From: Thuidium tamariscinum
Taxonomy: Eukaryota; Streptophyta; Bryopsida; Hypnales; Thuidiaceae
Reading direction: 5' to 3'
Assembly (NCBI GenBank): GCA_947034885.2
Contig: OX344753.2
Span: 1,302,001-1,366,000, forward strand
DNA: 64,000 nucleotides
Positions 1 to 12,096 of this stretch are shown here, piece after piece; position 1 is the first letter of the stretch; every line of letters starts with the position of its first letter. The notes under the pieces were generated by a model. It had not been told where the DNA came from, did not search any database, and was given only the letters and a program-made list of their open reading frames with translations. The position numbers were made by a program, and so were the translations under genes.

Positions 1-208
1 TATAAGATCCCACACTTAGGTTCTAAAATTGTTTTGTTTTGTTTTGTTTTTATGAATAAGTGCAACAAAAATGATAGTTTTGAGTGGTTTTGATAGAACA
101 ATGGCCCTAGACCTTTAGGGATCAGATGAGCAAAATATGAATCTCCTATTGTTCTTGCCAAGGCGTGCTTTGACTAGAGTACTTAGTTTCAATTTGATTT
201 GTAGACTA
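1..208. other. AT-rich intergenic sequence
   Basis: No gene is visible. Bases 30-51 are a short TTTTG microsatellite of about four units. The rest is unassigned non-coding sequence that runs into the first MITE. Confidence 0.6.
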
Positions 209-535
209 AAGTAGGAGGTCCTACAAAGGAGCATCTAAGGGTTGCAATTGATTTTGGGGGAAGTGAAACACCTTGAAATAATTTTCAGTAAATTCTCCTT
301 TGAAGACAAGTAGAATCAACATCTAAATCAAGTTGTTTCGTATTTTTTTGAGCTTTGTGGAATTAATTATAAAACTTTGAAGTTGAAGTGGCATAGGGCT
401 ATGAAATGGAGCACCTTCTAAAATGTACATTGTTTGAACATTGTTGAAGGCTGAGAAAAAGCAACATGCATAAATTGTGTACATTATGGAAGGTGCTCCA
501 CTTTAGAACCTGATCACTTTCAGAACCTCCTACTT
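209..535. repeat. TA-flanked MITE, family F copy 1 (327 bp)
   Basis: The inverted ends read AAGTAGGAGG and CCTCCTACTT and are flanked by TA on both sides (207-208 and 536-537). The body matches five other copies in the window (14131, 40395, 54971, 61619, 62349), sharing blocks such as GCATAGGGCT and GGAGCACC. It has no coding capacity. TA duplication and size fit a Tc1/mariner-type (Stowaway-like) MITE; that superfamily call is an inference because no transposase is present. Confidence 0.8.
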
Positions 536-543
536 TATCAATA

Positions 544-562
544 TACTCCCTCTGTCCCACTA
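544..562. repeat. Stowaway-like terminal motif, isolated
   Basis: TACTCCCTCTGTCCCACT closely resembles the classical plant Stowaway terminus (CTCCCTCCGTCCCA after TA). No matching inverted end was found within the next few hundred bases, so this looks like one surviving end of an element. Confidence 0.45.
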
Positions 563-577
563 AAAGCTTCCTAATTA

Positions 578-850
578 AGGTAGGTACACCCAAAATGGCA
601 CCTGACCTTAAAGCGCCCTGTACAACGTCTATACATTTTCAAAATCAGTCATGTACCCAGACTGTAGATGGCGCTTTCAGAAACATACTTTGACTGTTAA
701 TAACTTTTGCATACAGTATCCAAATCCACTGTTCTTTGGTGTGTTGGAACATGCTTTCACTCACCAACAAGACTGTAAAAAAATCTGAACAACATAATAA
801 CAGGAACTAGACACAGTATGAAAAACTGGTGCTTTTGGGTGTACCTACCT
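578..850. repeat. TA-flanked MITE, family A copy 1 (273 bp)
   Basis: The inverted termini are AGGTAGGTACACCCAAAA and its reverse complement. The left flank keeps TA; the right flank is CA, probably a mutated TA. The length equals two other copies (21070-21342, 29400-29672), and the fourth (42487-42762) is 276 bp. Internal blocks such as CTGTAGATGGCGCTTTC and TTAATAACTTTTGCATAC are shared. It is non-coding. Confidence 0.88.
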
Positions 851-3804
851 CAGGCTGATTTACAATCTTTGGAGGAAGAATTTGGGAAGCATTTATTATT
901 CTTGAAAGCCCACACAAAACTTATCTCTCTATCATTTGGAATGCAACTTGAGTGGGGGTTCTGGGTGTGTTATCAAACAGAATAACTTACATTATTAATA
1001 ATTGGGAAGTTTGCTCTTCAAAACTGAATTCCAGGGAGACCTTTCTCACATGGACAACATAAGTTCAGACAGGAACAAGTGTGCGTGCCAAAGCCCAGCT
1101 TTTTCATGCTTCCTAATGAGCAGGCTGGTGTCTCCAAGACTTGTCCCATACTCCCATGTAAGCTTACGTTAAGTTAAGGTGGTGAGTATTTGGACATGTG
1201 TAGAGAAAGCACAAAAGTAGACTCAAAACTTGGTTGCATGCTGATGATTTTTTTAATTTATTCATTTGGTTTGACGCAAAAGGAAAGGAAAGGAAGTCTT
1301 ACATGGAGAGAAGCTACGAGATGATTTATTTATTTCAATTGGTTGTAAGGTAGGAGGTTCATAATCTGACCTAGTTCTAAATGGATCCCCTATCTAGGAA
1401 AGAATGACATGTTCTTTGAAATATCTAATAGTGCCATTCATGAGTTAGGTAGGCTTAAATGGAGGATTTATGGACTTCCTATCTTGAACCAAAGGGGAGG
1501 ACCAGGTTGTTGTTTTTTGTTTTTTGGACAAATGGTGATGTGTCCTTCTTTTCAAGAAGGTTTTAAGTTGATTGGCTCCTTAACTTAAGGACTTTAATTG
1601 AAGGAGGCCAAATTTTGTATATAAAATTTTGAATATGTAATTTTTGTATGCAATTTTGGCTTTACATGATAAATGAAATGAAGTTTTAGAAGCATGTTGG
1701 CAATGATAAAGAGGGATATTATTTCTATCTAGCATTTTTTCACATTTACTCTCATTTTTTTCTATAGGCTTGAAGTTGCCCCTTTTTGTTTTGAGGAAAT
1801 TGGGCATTTAATTGCCTAAAAAAAACCCTGGGGAGGATGTCTTGTATGAAGAGAAGCTAAAAGTTAGAGGAAGTTTGAATAGTGACCTTACCCAAAAAGT
1901 ATGCCAATTTTTGAATTAGAAAACAAGGGAAAATATTTGGCCTTCTTTGAATGTTGATAAGCTTCTTGTATATTTGTTTATTCCATGTTTGATCCCTAGA
2001 CTAGAGCAACCTCATTGCTAAATGGAATATGGGAAAGACTTAATAGCTTAGGTGGTCCAAGAAGAGGGCTATATTTGCCTACACAAAAGGGGGTGGTCTC
2101 CATTGTGACCCTAAATATTTGTGCAACTTTGGAAGTGCTTCTTCTCCACTCTTATTATGCTCATATTTTTCTACAACTCCATAGTTGACTCTCTTCATTA
2201 AATGAAGTTCTTAGCCAATTGAAGCTTTTTGAACCATGCAAGACCAAAACAACTCTAAAACAAAGGTGTGTTCATGTGTTGAAGCTTTGAGCAACCATGA
2301 TAGGTTGACATCCAAAAGTCACAAAGTTTGGCAAGTGATAGCTCCTTTAGTTCCATTGACAAAGAAATAGTGCAACAAAAAAGACAACCTAGCCCTAGTC
2401 CCGACCATCTCCATTCCAAGTTGTTCTTCTACTTGGTAGTGCAGTTGCTCTTAGTAAAATGAACCAAAATATTTTTTTGATAAGCCTTGATTTCATCTAA
2501 GTCTAAACATAAAAGACATTTTTTCTTGTCACTCTATTTAATCACTTAGTGAACTTGAACAAATATTAATGCACAAAAATGAAAAGTTATAGGGTATTGA
2601 AGGTTGATAGGTATTGCATTCTTTTGGTCATTTGATTGCCCGTTTGATTGAAAAGTCATGGGTTTTGAAAGTTGATAGGTACCGTATGCAATGGCCAAAT
2701 TGAGACATAAAATAAATATTCTTTGAAATGTCTAAAAGTATGAAATATTATAATTAAATAACCGAATGGTTGCAAATTTTTTTCTCATATTGTCCAATCA
2801 TTGGAAAAAAATTTAATTATAAAAGAAAGTGCAAGAAGGAAGATTTTTTCTAGTATAGAATTCTAAAGCATTCATGTTATGATTATCACCAAATTAAAAA
2901 GGAAAAGTAACCTACAAAATATGTGGTAAGAAAAAACACATCAATTAAGAAAAGAGACAATAATACAAAAGAAGAAAAGGAAGGCTAATAGTAGACAAAA
3001 ATCCAAAAAATAATAATTTGAATTGCCAAAATTCTAATTAAAATGCCATTTTTAGCTTACCAAAACCTTTCAATATCAAAACATAAAGTATTTTGGCACT
3101 TTGTTGCCAAATCTAAGTATCTAACCTTACAATTTAGTATTGCATTTTCCCAATCATTTGATTGAAAAGTCATGGGATCCAGTATAGGAATAGATGATTC
3201 ACAAGTATTGCACTCTCTTAGGCATTTGAATGAAAGTGGGGGTTTGGAAGATTGATAACTATCGCATACTACTACAATTTTAACTTCTAGATTTTTCTAA
3301 AAATTTTAAATACCAAAAAACCTATTGGTTGTAGTGTATACACTTACAAATTTTAAGACCACATGTATTATTTCAAGTTTGTTTATTCCAATCTATTAGT
3401 CTATTAAAAGTCTTTAAAATTGCTAAAGCTATGATATTTGATACAAGATTGTAAATATTCTAAAACATACAAAAAAAAATTCCTCTTTGGATATTATTTA
3501 AAATGTGGTTTTAATTTCCATTTGGTATCTTATTAGAATTTTTCATTTCAAATGTTTTGAAAATTAGAGCCAATTAATTATGTTTGATAAAAAAAAAGTC
3601 AACAAAGAGGAGCATGCAAACCAAAATTCTTATCAAATGTTGAAATACTATAGTCATGTTTTATGTCATTGTTATTTAATATTTTTTAACTTAAGAGAAA
3701 ATTTAGTTTTCTAAATCTCTGGATTTTCTTTCATATTATTATTGTGTTCCTATATTAAGTGCATGATATAATTTCTTGTGTTATATACCATCTTCATTTA
3801 CTAA
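851..3804. other. Long AT-rich stretch without genes
   Basis: No convincing reading frame or RNA gene. At 1346-1400 there is an isolated family F terminus (TAAGGTAGGAGGTTC) without its partner end. The remaining sequence is AT-rich, full of homopolymer runs, and looks like heavily decayed repeats. Short frames such as the one at 1580-1807 on the minus strand lack any recognisable domain. Confidence 0.6.
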
Positions 3805-4075
3805 CATGGCAAATTTCCATCACTTTGACACTTTTTACAGTTTAAACCATGTAGTCTGAAATCTACAACATGATATAGGTTTTTTGAATTCTACAGTTGT
3901 CCTAGATGTTTGAAATCTATACCAATCCTAAATGATTTAGATTGTATTGTCTACGATCTTAAGCTATAATAGATTTTTGAACTCTATACCAAATCTAGAT
4001 GTTATTTTTACAATTCACACGATGTAGTTTGAAATTGGCACTTTGAATACCTCTATTTTAATTAATGAAATTCTC
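3805..4075. repeat. Inverted-repeat element, family J copy 1
   Basis: The body shares blocks with the copy at 9450-9740, for example TCTGAAATCTAC and CCTAGATGTTTG, in the same order. The right end CTCTATTTTAATTAATGAAATT matches the family end; the left end keeps only GGCAAATTT, so part of the left terminus is deleted. No coding capacity. Confidence 0.6.
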
Positions 4076-4716
4076 CATTAACATATTTGACTTGTGCAAA
4101 ACTTCATCCTCCCATGTTTGTCTTCTTTATGGCTTTAATCTCATCGCATAAAATTGAATAGGACTAAATTCATTTTTGAATGTGTTTAGATTCTTATTTG
4201 TCTCAACCACTTCTTTTAATACTTTTGGCTACATTATCTTATTTAGTCTATAACTATGTATTGAGCTTCTAATTCTTTTATCTACATAATTTGGTAGTTC
4301 TTTATTGTCCCTCTTCTACTTTATTTGTTATACTTGGATCATTTTACTTCTAGTGAACTACTATATATTGAATGTTTTTGGAGCATTTCAAGCATGTGAT
4401 AGTTATCAAGAGTTAGCTAGTGAATGGTTTAATTTTTTTTCCACATAAAAACAAGTGTGAGAAACGGTAAGAACAAATAAAATTTTGAACAAGTATGAAT
4501 TTGTTATGAATTTTTGAATTATGTAGCCCATCATGGCTAAAAGAGTCTTTAGAGTACTTAAAATCCAACAGAAAAAGAAAATTCAAAATGATCATCTTAT
4601 TCATCTAAAGCAATTACAATATTTTTTAACATGGACACAACTTGAAAGTCTCAAGAAGTCACTTCCTCCAATGAATTTACACTGAGAAGGTACAAGTTCC
4701 TCTTGTAGTCACTAAT
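4076..4716. other. AT-rich intergenic sequence
   Basis: Nothing recognisable. A 63-codon frame on the minus strand (4413-4604) has no domain and its composition is that of the surrounding AT-rich DNA. Confidence 0.55.
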
Positions 4717-4857
4717 CACTGATTGTAAGAAACCTGCATTTTAGGTGGCAACCCAAATTTTTACAAACAAATTTTATTGGACATACAATGTAACAACCTA
4801 TTTTTTAATGTCAACATGGATGTTAAATTCAATGTTTGGTTGACATAAAAACATAGG
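4717..4857. repeat. Truncated CACTA-type inverted-repeat MITE
   Basis: It begins CACTGATTGTAAGAAACCTG and continues through a block (AATGTAACAACC, TGTCAACATGGATG) that also forms the arm of the palindromic CACTA MITE at 24454-24649. The second arm is only partly present (GTTGACATAAAAACATAGG), so this copy has lost its right terminus. Confidence 0.5.
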
Positions 4858-6458
4858 CAATAATGTTAGTATATAAGCATGAGAATCTTGAGCATGTATG
4901 TAAGTAGATATATGTAAGCCCATAAGTTGGAACTTTGGGTCTATTTTTTGCGAGTTTTGCGGAATTTAGTCAAATTATACAAGAAAAATACATAAAAAGA
5001 GTATTAAAAGAGTTTTGGTAGCAGTCTCTACCAAAATAGTGAAGAAATATTGTAAAAGGTGAAAAATTCCTAAATCTATGAATTTTCATCATTCTAAGTC
5101 TTAGAAGTAAGTTTGAAAGCATAATTAATAATTTTGAGTGATGTGAAGATATGAGAGTTAGCCAGTCTTAGTATTTGTCTGTGCAAAATCAACCTTTTAG
5201 AGATGCACACGACATATTGGCTAAGCCAATATAATCTATTATAGGTCTAGAGAATCTACAAGAGTCTAAAATCCAATTCCAACGAGAATTGGATTTAAAA
5301 GTAAAAACCTTTATAGGTAACTTTGAGAGTTAGAGACTAGAACATCAAAGATGGTGGAATCAACAATTAAGACCTACAAAGAGGTATTCAAAGGATAGGA
5401 GCACGCTAGGAGCTAAAAAGAGCCAAGCAATTATCCAAGATTCCCAGGTATCGGAAATTAAATTGTCCAATTGGACAAAGTAATTACAAATTACTAAAAA
5501 TAGACAAGTACAAGTGAGTGTGGAACTTACACTTAAAATCTAGGGGTGTCCTAGATGTTGCTCATTTTATTTCGGATTTTTTCGGAATTCCATGTTGACT
5601 CCGTGGAAAGTCAACCGCGGACAAACATATTTGTAAATTCCTAGAAATTACATATGTTGTGTTAAAATCTCACTAAAAATTAGATTAGGTTTTTGTGTAC
5701 TAAATAAGTGCTCAATCAAGTTTGAAGACATTCTGACATTCCCAACTACCAGAAGCAGCATCGACATTGAATTTCACAAGAATTTATAACTTGGCGGTGG
5801 ATTAAATGGGGTACCAGGAGCGAATGATGTCCAATTGAAGAAAATGAGGAGACACTCCTTATTCTCATAGACATTCTTAACAACCCTGGCTTGACAGATT
5901 CATCAAAAAGTGCAAATTCCAAAAGTTAGATTTTTAACTTTTAATTGGAATTACCATAATTTCAATTTGCGCTCAAAAATGGCCTAGGAGTGAGGAGGAA
6001 GGGGTCACTTAAACTAATTGGGGTCTTCTAAAGACAATGACGTAGATGGATTTCCGTTTTGAGTTGTTCCCTAGAAGATAGAGAGGGTCAGCTCTTAGTT
6101 TGACTTTTTTAATGTTAATTAGAAGTTATTTTCGAAATATTTTTTGGAAAATCAAAGATTGGATTTGGTCAAGATCTCTTTCTTGCATAAAAATCCATCT
6201 TTGGACTAAAGAAAGACAATTTTCAAAATAACTTTTGGTTAATTTGCAAAATATCTAGGTAGATTAGGGTTAATTTCAAAATATCTTGGATTAAGATCTT
6301 TGATTTGATTTTGCCAAGATTTTATTAGCTAAATGGAGAGAGTTCTAGAGTTTTTTACCATTAAAGAAGTATTATTTTGAAATTTCATTTAGGGTAGATT
6401 AGGGGAAAAGTTCAAAGTGTTTTCATTGACAATTTACTAGGGAGGGCTCGGAAACGGG
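4858..6458. other. Non-coding stretch, possible LTR remnant upstream part
   Basis: No reading frame of note. The sequence ends in a TATA motif followed by a pyrimidine-rich transcript-like leader, which resembles the U3 part of an LTR. I could not find a second copy of this sequence in the window, so a solo LTR or an unrelated promoter are both possible. Confidence 0.3.
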
Positions 6459-6468
6459 TATATAAGGG
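6459..6468 (+). promoter_or_regulatory. TATA-box-like motif
   Basis: TATATAAGGG sits in a locally GC-raised context and is followed within about 100 bp by pyrimidine-rich sequence typical of plant leader or R regions. No gene follows downstream; the motif may belong to a decayed LTR. Confidence 0.35.
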
Positions 6469-6718
6469 TCTCCCTTAAGGTTGCCAATGCCCCCTATTTC
6501 TTGCATACTGACACTTTGTTCTCTTCTTCCTCATTTGTGCTATCAACGTAGTCGGAACACTACTTGGACCAAAGATCTTGGTCATGTTTTTTTGTATTTT
6601 TTTGTTGAACTTTGAAGGCTTGGGATCCCTTCAATCGACTTTCATTTTCTTATCCAATATTTGAGCTCAATCTCAACTACTTGTTTGGATTATATTGTTG
6701 ACACTTTAACATTTTAGT

Positions 6719-6990
6719 ACCAAAGTTTGATTAAACACTATCATATGTATCTCTTTTGGTTTGTAAACTTTGAAGTACTAAGTTTCTGTGGAAATTTTGA
6801 GAATTTAGCACCAAAGTTCGGTTAAACACTGTCATGTGTAACTCCTTTGGTTTCTAAATCTTAAAATACTAATTTTTGTGAACATTTTAAGTTATTTTTT
6901 AATGGAAGTTCGGTTAAACATTGTCACGTGTACCTTTTTTTGCGATTAAATACTTAAAACACTAATTCTTTATTGTGAATGCCTACAATT
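6719..6990. repeat. 92-bp tandem repeat, about three units
   Basis: Units starting near 6719, 6810 and 6902 share ACCAAAGTTYGRTTAAACAC, CATGTGTA and TTAAAACACTAAT-type blocks at a spacing of 91-92 bp. Units differ by many substitutions, so the array is old. Confidence 0.7.
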
Positions 6991-7278
6991 GACCCCGCAT
7001 GGCAAAGCTATTACTATACTATTTTTCAAAAACTATCACTTTATCACTTTGAAAGGTAAGGGTACTTCAAAATCATAAAGCTTACCTTCTAAAGAATACT
7101 ATTTAATTGGCAACCAAAATCGTTATTTCACTATTGTAAATAATTTGTTAACCAACTAACCATTAAACTTGTTAAATCCTCACCTCCCTTTAAAATCATA
7201 GACAATTATTAGTTAGTGAGGAGATTAATTGGATGTGGTTGGATTTAATCCACCAACCCGAAAATCAATAAATTAGCC

Positions 7279-7441
7279 CAAGAGGATCAGCATACAAACT
7301 AGTCAAGAGGACCAACATACAGACTAATCAAGAGGACCAACATACAGACTAATCAAGAGGACCAACATATAGACCAATTAAGAGGACCAGTATACAAACA
7401 ACCCAAAAGGACCAATATATGAACAATCAAAAGGACTAGCA
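7279..7441. repeat. 25-bp minisatellite, about 6.5 units
   Basis: The consensus starts CAAGAGGACCAACATACAGA and has a 25-bp period. Units 2 and 3 (7304-7353) are identical; the outer units are more diverged, as expected for an array grown from the middle. Confidence 0.85.
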
Positions 7442-7930
7442 CGTTAGTGGGAGGTGACGGGGTAGCTCGAGGGGGGTAGTTAGTTATTAATTAGATTCTT
7501 AGAAGGTTTGGATTTTGTTAGTTTTGTTTTATTAGGCCTAATAAGCCAAAAAGAAAAAGAAAAAATTGACAACCACTTTTTTTAAGAATTTGGGAAATTA
7601 AAAAACTAATTGGATTTGAAAAGATTTGGTTAGATTTTTAGATTCTAAAATAATTAATTGCCATTTGAATTTAGGTTAGGAATTCCAAAAGAAAAAAAAA
7701 ACAGTAACAAAAATTTGCAAATGAGTTAGAATTAATAATTGACTTTCATTTAGAATAGATTAATTTGCTAGGAATTTAATTGCTCAAGTTGCTTAGGAAT
7801 TAATTTAGTGGATTAAATTAACCTTGTGGTATTTTTTCTAATTACCAAAAAATTAGGAATTGATGAAAAATAAGCAATTAATTTAAATTCCCATAACCTT
7901 TAGTGCAATTGAAACTAGGAACAATCAATC
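7442..7930. other. AT-rich intergenic sequence
   Basis: No gene or clear repeat. It starts with a purine tract (GCTCGAGGGGGG near 7468) that could be a decayed polypurine tract of an LTR element, but no LTR follows. Confidence 0.45.
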
Positions 7931-8210
7931 CATTAGATGAAATCAGAGGGCATTACAGGGCCGTTTCGGATCTGTTCCTGAAACGGCTCCCAATGCCGCT
8001 GTCCACTGTCAGGCCAATTTTTATCCAAAAAGAATAAAAAAATAAAAAAATTTGGGTCCTAAAATGTAAAAGTAAGTCAAAAAAAATTTGAAAAAAAAAA
8101 ATTACGTGGCAGGGTCGCGACCACGTAGGATTCGAGTTCACAGGGCAGAATCTGTATTCCCGCAGTTTGGGAACCCATAGTCTCCTAATGCCCTCAAATT
8201 TCATCTAATG
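7931..8210. repeat. MITE, family I copy 1 (280 bp)
   Basis: Inverted ends of about 25 bp: CATTAGATGAAAT followed by GAGGGCATTA on the left, and the reverse complement on the right. A TA lies just inside each outer edge, so TA plus GATGAAAT ends is one possible reading. A second copy in opposite orientation lies at 26275-26583. The centre is unusually GC-rich for this region (GGTCGCGACCACGTAGG). The minus-strand frame inside it is not a gene. Confidence 0.75.
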
Positions 8211-8340
8211 TTACCAACAAATTGGAATTTATTATGGATTAGTTTGATGAACGGGCAAGATGATTTTAATGGAGAAATTGCTAGCAAATATGTGCATATG
8301 ATGTTTGATGATGGCACTATGGAGATCTATGCCGAGGAGG
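8208..8340 (+). pseudogene. Exon-like gene fragment ending in a consensus splice donor
   Basis: An open frame reads through ISLMNGQDDFNGEIASKYV and then MMFDDGTMEIYAEEV, a soluble, acidic, protein-like composition that stands out from the AT-rich surroundings. It runs directly into GAGGAG|GTGAGT, a perfect plant 5' splice site (exon end at about 8340). The left edge coincides with the right terminus of a MITE, so any upstream exon is gone or displaced. No following exon could be placed. I do not recognise the family; a fragment of a host or transposon gene is equally possible. Confidence 0.35.
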
Positions 8341-8342
8341 TG

Positions 8343-9071
8343 AGTCGCCCTTATCTAATTTTCATTGTACTTCTTTTGTTGTTTAATTTTATTTTGCCAA
8401 GCTCTTAAAAATTGATATATAGTTTTAGATTTCCATTTAGAGTCATTAGGAAAAACTTTGACTTAGATAGAATAGAATAGTTAAAAGATTAAGATTTAGA
8501 TTTAGGAAATTCATCCAAAACCTTAAACTACTAACCATACCCATAACTAATTAAATTAGTGATTCTTAGGATTAAAAAGGCGTTATTAAAAGAGTTCATT
8601 GCTTAAAAGGCACTCTTTGAACACCCAATAAAGATATAGTACTAGATTAGACATAGAACCCGTGTGTTAAGTTTTAACCCAAGGGTCGAGTTAGAATTGC
8701 TCATAGTATACAACAACCATTGAAGGTAATTGTCTCTTAAACACCTATAATGTAGGTATCTAAAGTATAGTTGCACTATGATTATAGTCTTATAGTAAGT
8801 TTCTATAACATATACACCTATACCATAAGTTTGTAGTTTTCTAGGCACATAGGCTCACATAATAGCAACCCTCAAACATGGTTTGCTCCATTGGATGTCT
8901 ACTAAAATCCGTTTGTAAAAATTTGGGTTTGTCACCTAAAATAGAGGTTTCTTTTAATGACTCTAATGTCATCTAAGACATTGATTGTGGATTTGTTGCC
9001 CAAAATCTCATTTATTGGAAAAAAAAATGTGGTGCGTCATTCTTTAGGTGTTTAAAATGGATCTTTTGACC
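8343..9071. other. AT-rich sequence with a CACTA terminus
   Basis: Mostly featureless. At about 8932-8965 GTCACCTAAAATAGAGGTTT continues to TCTTTTAATG, which aligns with the right end of the palindromic CACTA MITE at 24454-24649, so this is a truncated copy of the same family. No gene seen. Confidence 0.45.
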
Positions 9072-10320
9072 TTAACTCCTAAATGCCCAAATTGCGTTTT
9101 TTTGGCAACATAGCAATTTAAGGCAGCTCACTACAAATGGAGATTTTGTTTTTTTTATTTCAAATTTTCACACAACATGTGCCCAAGGAGTAGCTTCAAG
9201 ACCCAACAATTTTCATAGCTTTGAACTACATAGTTAAAAAGTTATGGCATGATATGTCATTTTCTTTACTTAGTAGGCAATTTGGGTAGCAAATTTTTTT
9301 TTAAAACTTTTTTTTTAAGAAATGAAAATTTGAAGTAGGTTTATTAGATTTTTATCTAAATAGAAAGCTTTGAATCATTTTATATTGATCAATGAATCAA
9401 AAATTATGAGGAATTTTAGTATGGGGTAGTTTGCAACTAATTATAGAAATGGCAAATTTTGTTAAAATGGCAGTATTCCATTAGTTTGACACTTTTGACA
9501 GTTTAGATTGCATGGTCTAAAATGTAAAACTCTCATAGATTTTTGAAATCTATACTAGTCCAAAATGTTTTAGATTGCATGGTCTGAAATCTAAATGAGT
9601 CATAGATTTTAGAAATCTACATGTGTCCTAGATGTTTGGAATCCATAGTTCCATACCTTTTTAAGATGTCAATTTTCAATTCAGACCGTGCGGTTTGAAA
9701 AATGACATAAGGAATACTAGCATTTTAACAAAATTTATTGTAGAATCTCTCCACTACAAAAAAAGTTTGAAGTCCTTTATTTAATTCAATTTTCAATATT
9801 TTTAGAAAAAAATAAAACTGCAAGTGTAGATTATTTATAACAACATTTTATCCATTGAGATTGACATTTTTCAATTCCATAAATAAATTGTTTACAATTT
9901 AGTATTATGGCTCATTTTCTACTTCTTTCTACTTACCATTTTTTTCCTACATGTTATGCAATTTCAAATTACTTGAATTTTTCTAAGCATATAGCCAACT
10001 TGTCTTTAAAAATGAATCCAAAGAATAATCAACAATTTGAACTTATTTTCATACAAATGTGACTTTGTGAAAAACAGCTACCTTGTTTTTTTCAGGGCCA
10101 AGAAAATGATTTTTGTCAATTTAAATGATGTTATCTTGCAATCTACATGGTGAAAAATTCTGAAATTTTTTTCTACATCTTTTCAAACATGCTTACTACA
10201 AGATGCTAAAGTAACATGTGTCAAAAAATGTTTTTTTTCTTAAGTTTTGGTACATGTATTAAAAATGGCAATTTTGGAGTAGTTTTGGTAAAAACATAGT
10301 CAAAACCACTTAGGGATTAA
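9072..10320. repeat. TTAA-flanked element, family B copy 1 (1249 bp)
   Basis: The left end is TTAACTCCTAAATGCCCAAA and the right end is CCACTTAGGGATTAA, both bounded by TTAA. The body aligns along its length with copies at 40963-41912 and 46728-47694 (about 950 bp); the extra 300 bp is a family J element inserted at 9450-9740. There is no transposase frame. TTAA plus C-rich ends has the form of a piggyBac-type element, but TA duplication with longer ends cannot be excluded. Confidence 0.75.
9450..9740. repeat. Inverted-repeat element, family J copy 2
   Basis: The inverted ends are AAATTTTGTTAAAATGGCAG and, on the right, CTAGCATTTTAACAAAATTT. It sits inside a family B element; other B copies (41330-41350, 47080-47100) lack it, which defines it as a separate insertion. 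The interior repeats the block TAGATT..ATGGTCTGAAATCTA. Confidence 0.75.
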
Positions 10321-10880
10321 TGGTTTTTGTCATTGAAGTTCTTAAAGCATGGAAACACGAATAGTGGTGAATGTTATAATCTCCATCAAATACTGAACAC
10401 TTGAAGAATGTGGCACTTGAAGCAAAAGTGTTGTATTGTTATGGTATTTTTGACCATATATAGCTTGCAATGTTGTAAGAGATCTAGTTTATGTATACCG
10501 TAATTAGGAAACTAACAAGTTTGGCATGTGTTTTTCAAAGAATTATTAATAGTAAAAAAATGGATTCAACATTCAATTTTTAATTACAAATTTTTGACAT
10601 ATTCTTAACTTAATTTGTATAGGAATAAAAAAGTTCTTCATATATATATCTCACATATCTTTACAAGTCACTTGATATTTGCTCTGAGGAGAGAAGGCAA
10701 GTATGATAAGGATGTGGGGAAGTAGGAGGTGCAATAATGAATGTAGGATATTAGAATATAGAAATTAGGACATAGAAAAAGTTCAATTACTTGTAGTCGA
10801 GTCAAATGTACTATTTTTGTTTACAATTGAGCACCAAAATTCATTTAAGCATTGCAAATCAATTGTTTTCAACTCTTATT
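10321..10880. other. AT-rich intergenic sequence
   Basis: No gene, RNA or clear repeat seen. Confidence 0.5.
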
Positions 10881-11320
10881 TTACACCTAAATGTCCAAAC
10901 TACATTTTTTGACAGTATAGCAATTTTGGGCAACTCACTACTGATAGAGTTTTTATTTTATTTTTTGAAAATTTTACATAACATGTACTCTAGGAGTAGC
11001 TTTAAGGACCAACAATTTTCATAACTATTGATTATATGGTTAAAAAGTTATTACATGATAAGTAATTTTTATTGCTTAGCAGGCACTTAAGGTAGCTCAA
11101 AACTCTAAAAACTACTTTTTTTAAGAAATAAAAATGGAAATTATTCAAATCTGAGACAAAGTTCTTTTTGCTTGTTTGTTTTACTACCAAGCAAAACCAA
11201 TCATATTTGAGATTGATTCTCCACTTTTATATCTATATTTGAAGCTTTAAATCATCTAATTTTGAAAAATGAAATGAAAATTATGAGGAGTTTTAGTCTG
11301 TAGATAGGTATGGATTCAAT
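10881..11320. repeat. TTAA-type element, family B copy 2, 3'-truncated
   Basis: It starts TTACACCTAAATGTCCAAAC and follows the family B body (TTTGGGCAACTCACTAC, ACATGTACTC.AGGAGTAGC) for about 430 bp before similarity is lost. The right terminus is absent. A 72-codon frame inside it is incidental. Confidence 0.65.
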
Positions 11321-12096
11321 AATATTTGAACAAATAATAAGTGTTTTGTTTCCCCCAACCAATTGTGTATGTAACTATGGGTGAGATAAAACCTTAAAAT
11401 GATCATAGTTTCATTTGTATAGGTTCAATGACATGTCCAAGAAAAGTTGCCATTAGACATATCCAATTATTGATCCAAATTTGAATCCCTATAACAATTT
11501 TAACAATGATTCAATGGTGTCCTTGGAAGTAATTACAACTTGTAATTAGTTTCATTTATTGAGTATATGCTCTCAAGGATCAAACAAAGTTTTTATTGCC
11601 AAACATGGCAATTATTAACAACTCATTAAAAACGGAAATAATTAGTTAGTTTTAAAAAAAAATTGGATGTAAAGAAGAGGAATTCCTTGCTACACTATTC
11701 ATTTTCTTACAACTGGATTTGCCCACAAGGAACTATAAGAGAAAATGTCATTTTTGATGGATAGAGGGCAACATGAGTAAGTTATTTACTTTTGAGTAGA
11801 ATTTCCATCACAAGGTTTGGAGGAGTTTGATCATACCATGAGGTAGGCTTTTGACCCTCATTGAAAATGGATTGCTTCTCTGACAATTTTGTACTAGAAA
11901 ATTTATAACAAACTAAACAAAGTACGAGATGGTAGTGGCAAGGTGATAATTATTCATTGGCAGGGAGACCGTTGCTTAGTGCCATTGCCAACTACCTTTT
12001 GTCCTCATCTTTGAACATATGAGGTATCTTTTCTTAACTTCTTTATTAAGGAAGTTGTGTAGGCATAGACTTGAAATGATGTACAATGATCTTGTA
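11321..12096. other. AT-rich intergenic sequence
   Basis: No recognisable gene or repeat end. Confidence 0.5.

Noticed and set aside
7279..7441. CRISPR-like regular repeats
   Set aside because: Units are contiguous, without spacers, and the sequence is plant nuclear DNA.
7953..8204. 83-codon minus-strand frame
   Set aside because: It lies entirely inside a MITE, overlaps its inverted ends and shows no domain.
4858..8340. Full LTR retrotransposon
   Set aside because: I found no pair of direct LTRs, no primer-binding site and no gag or pol frame.
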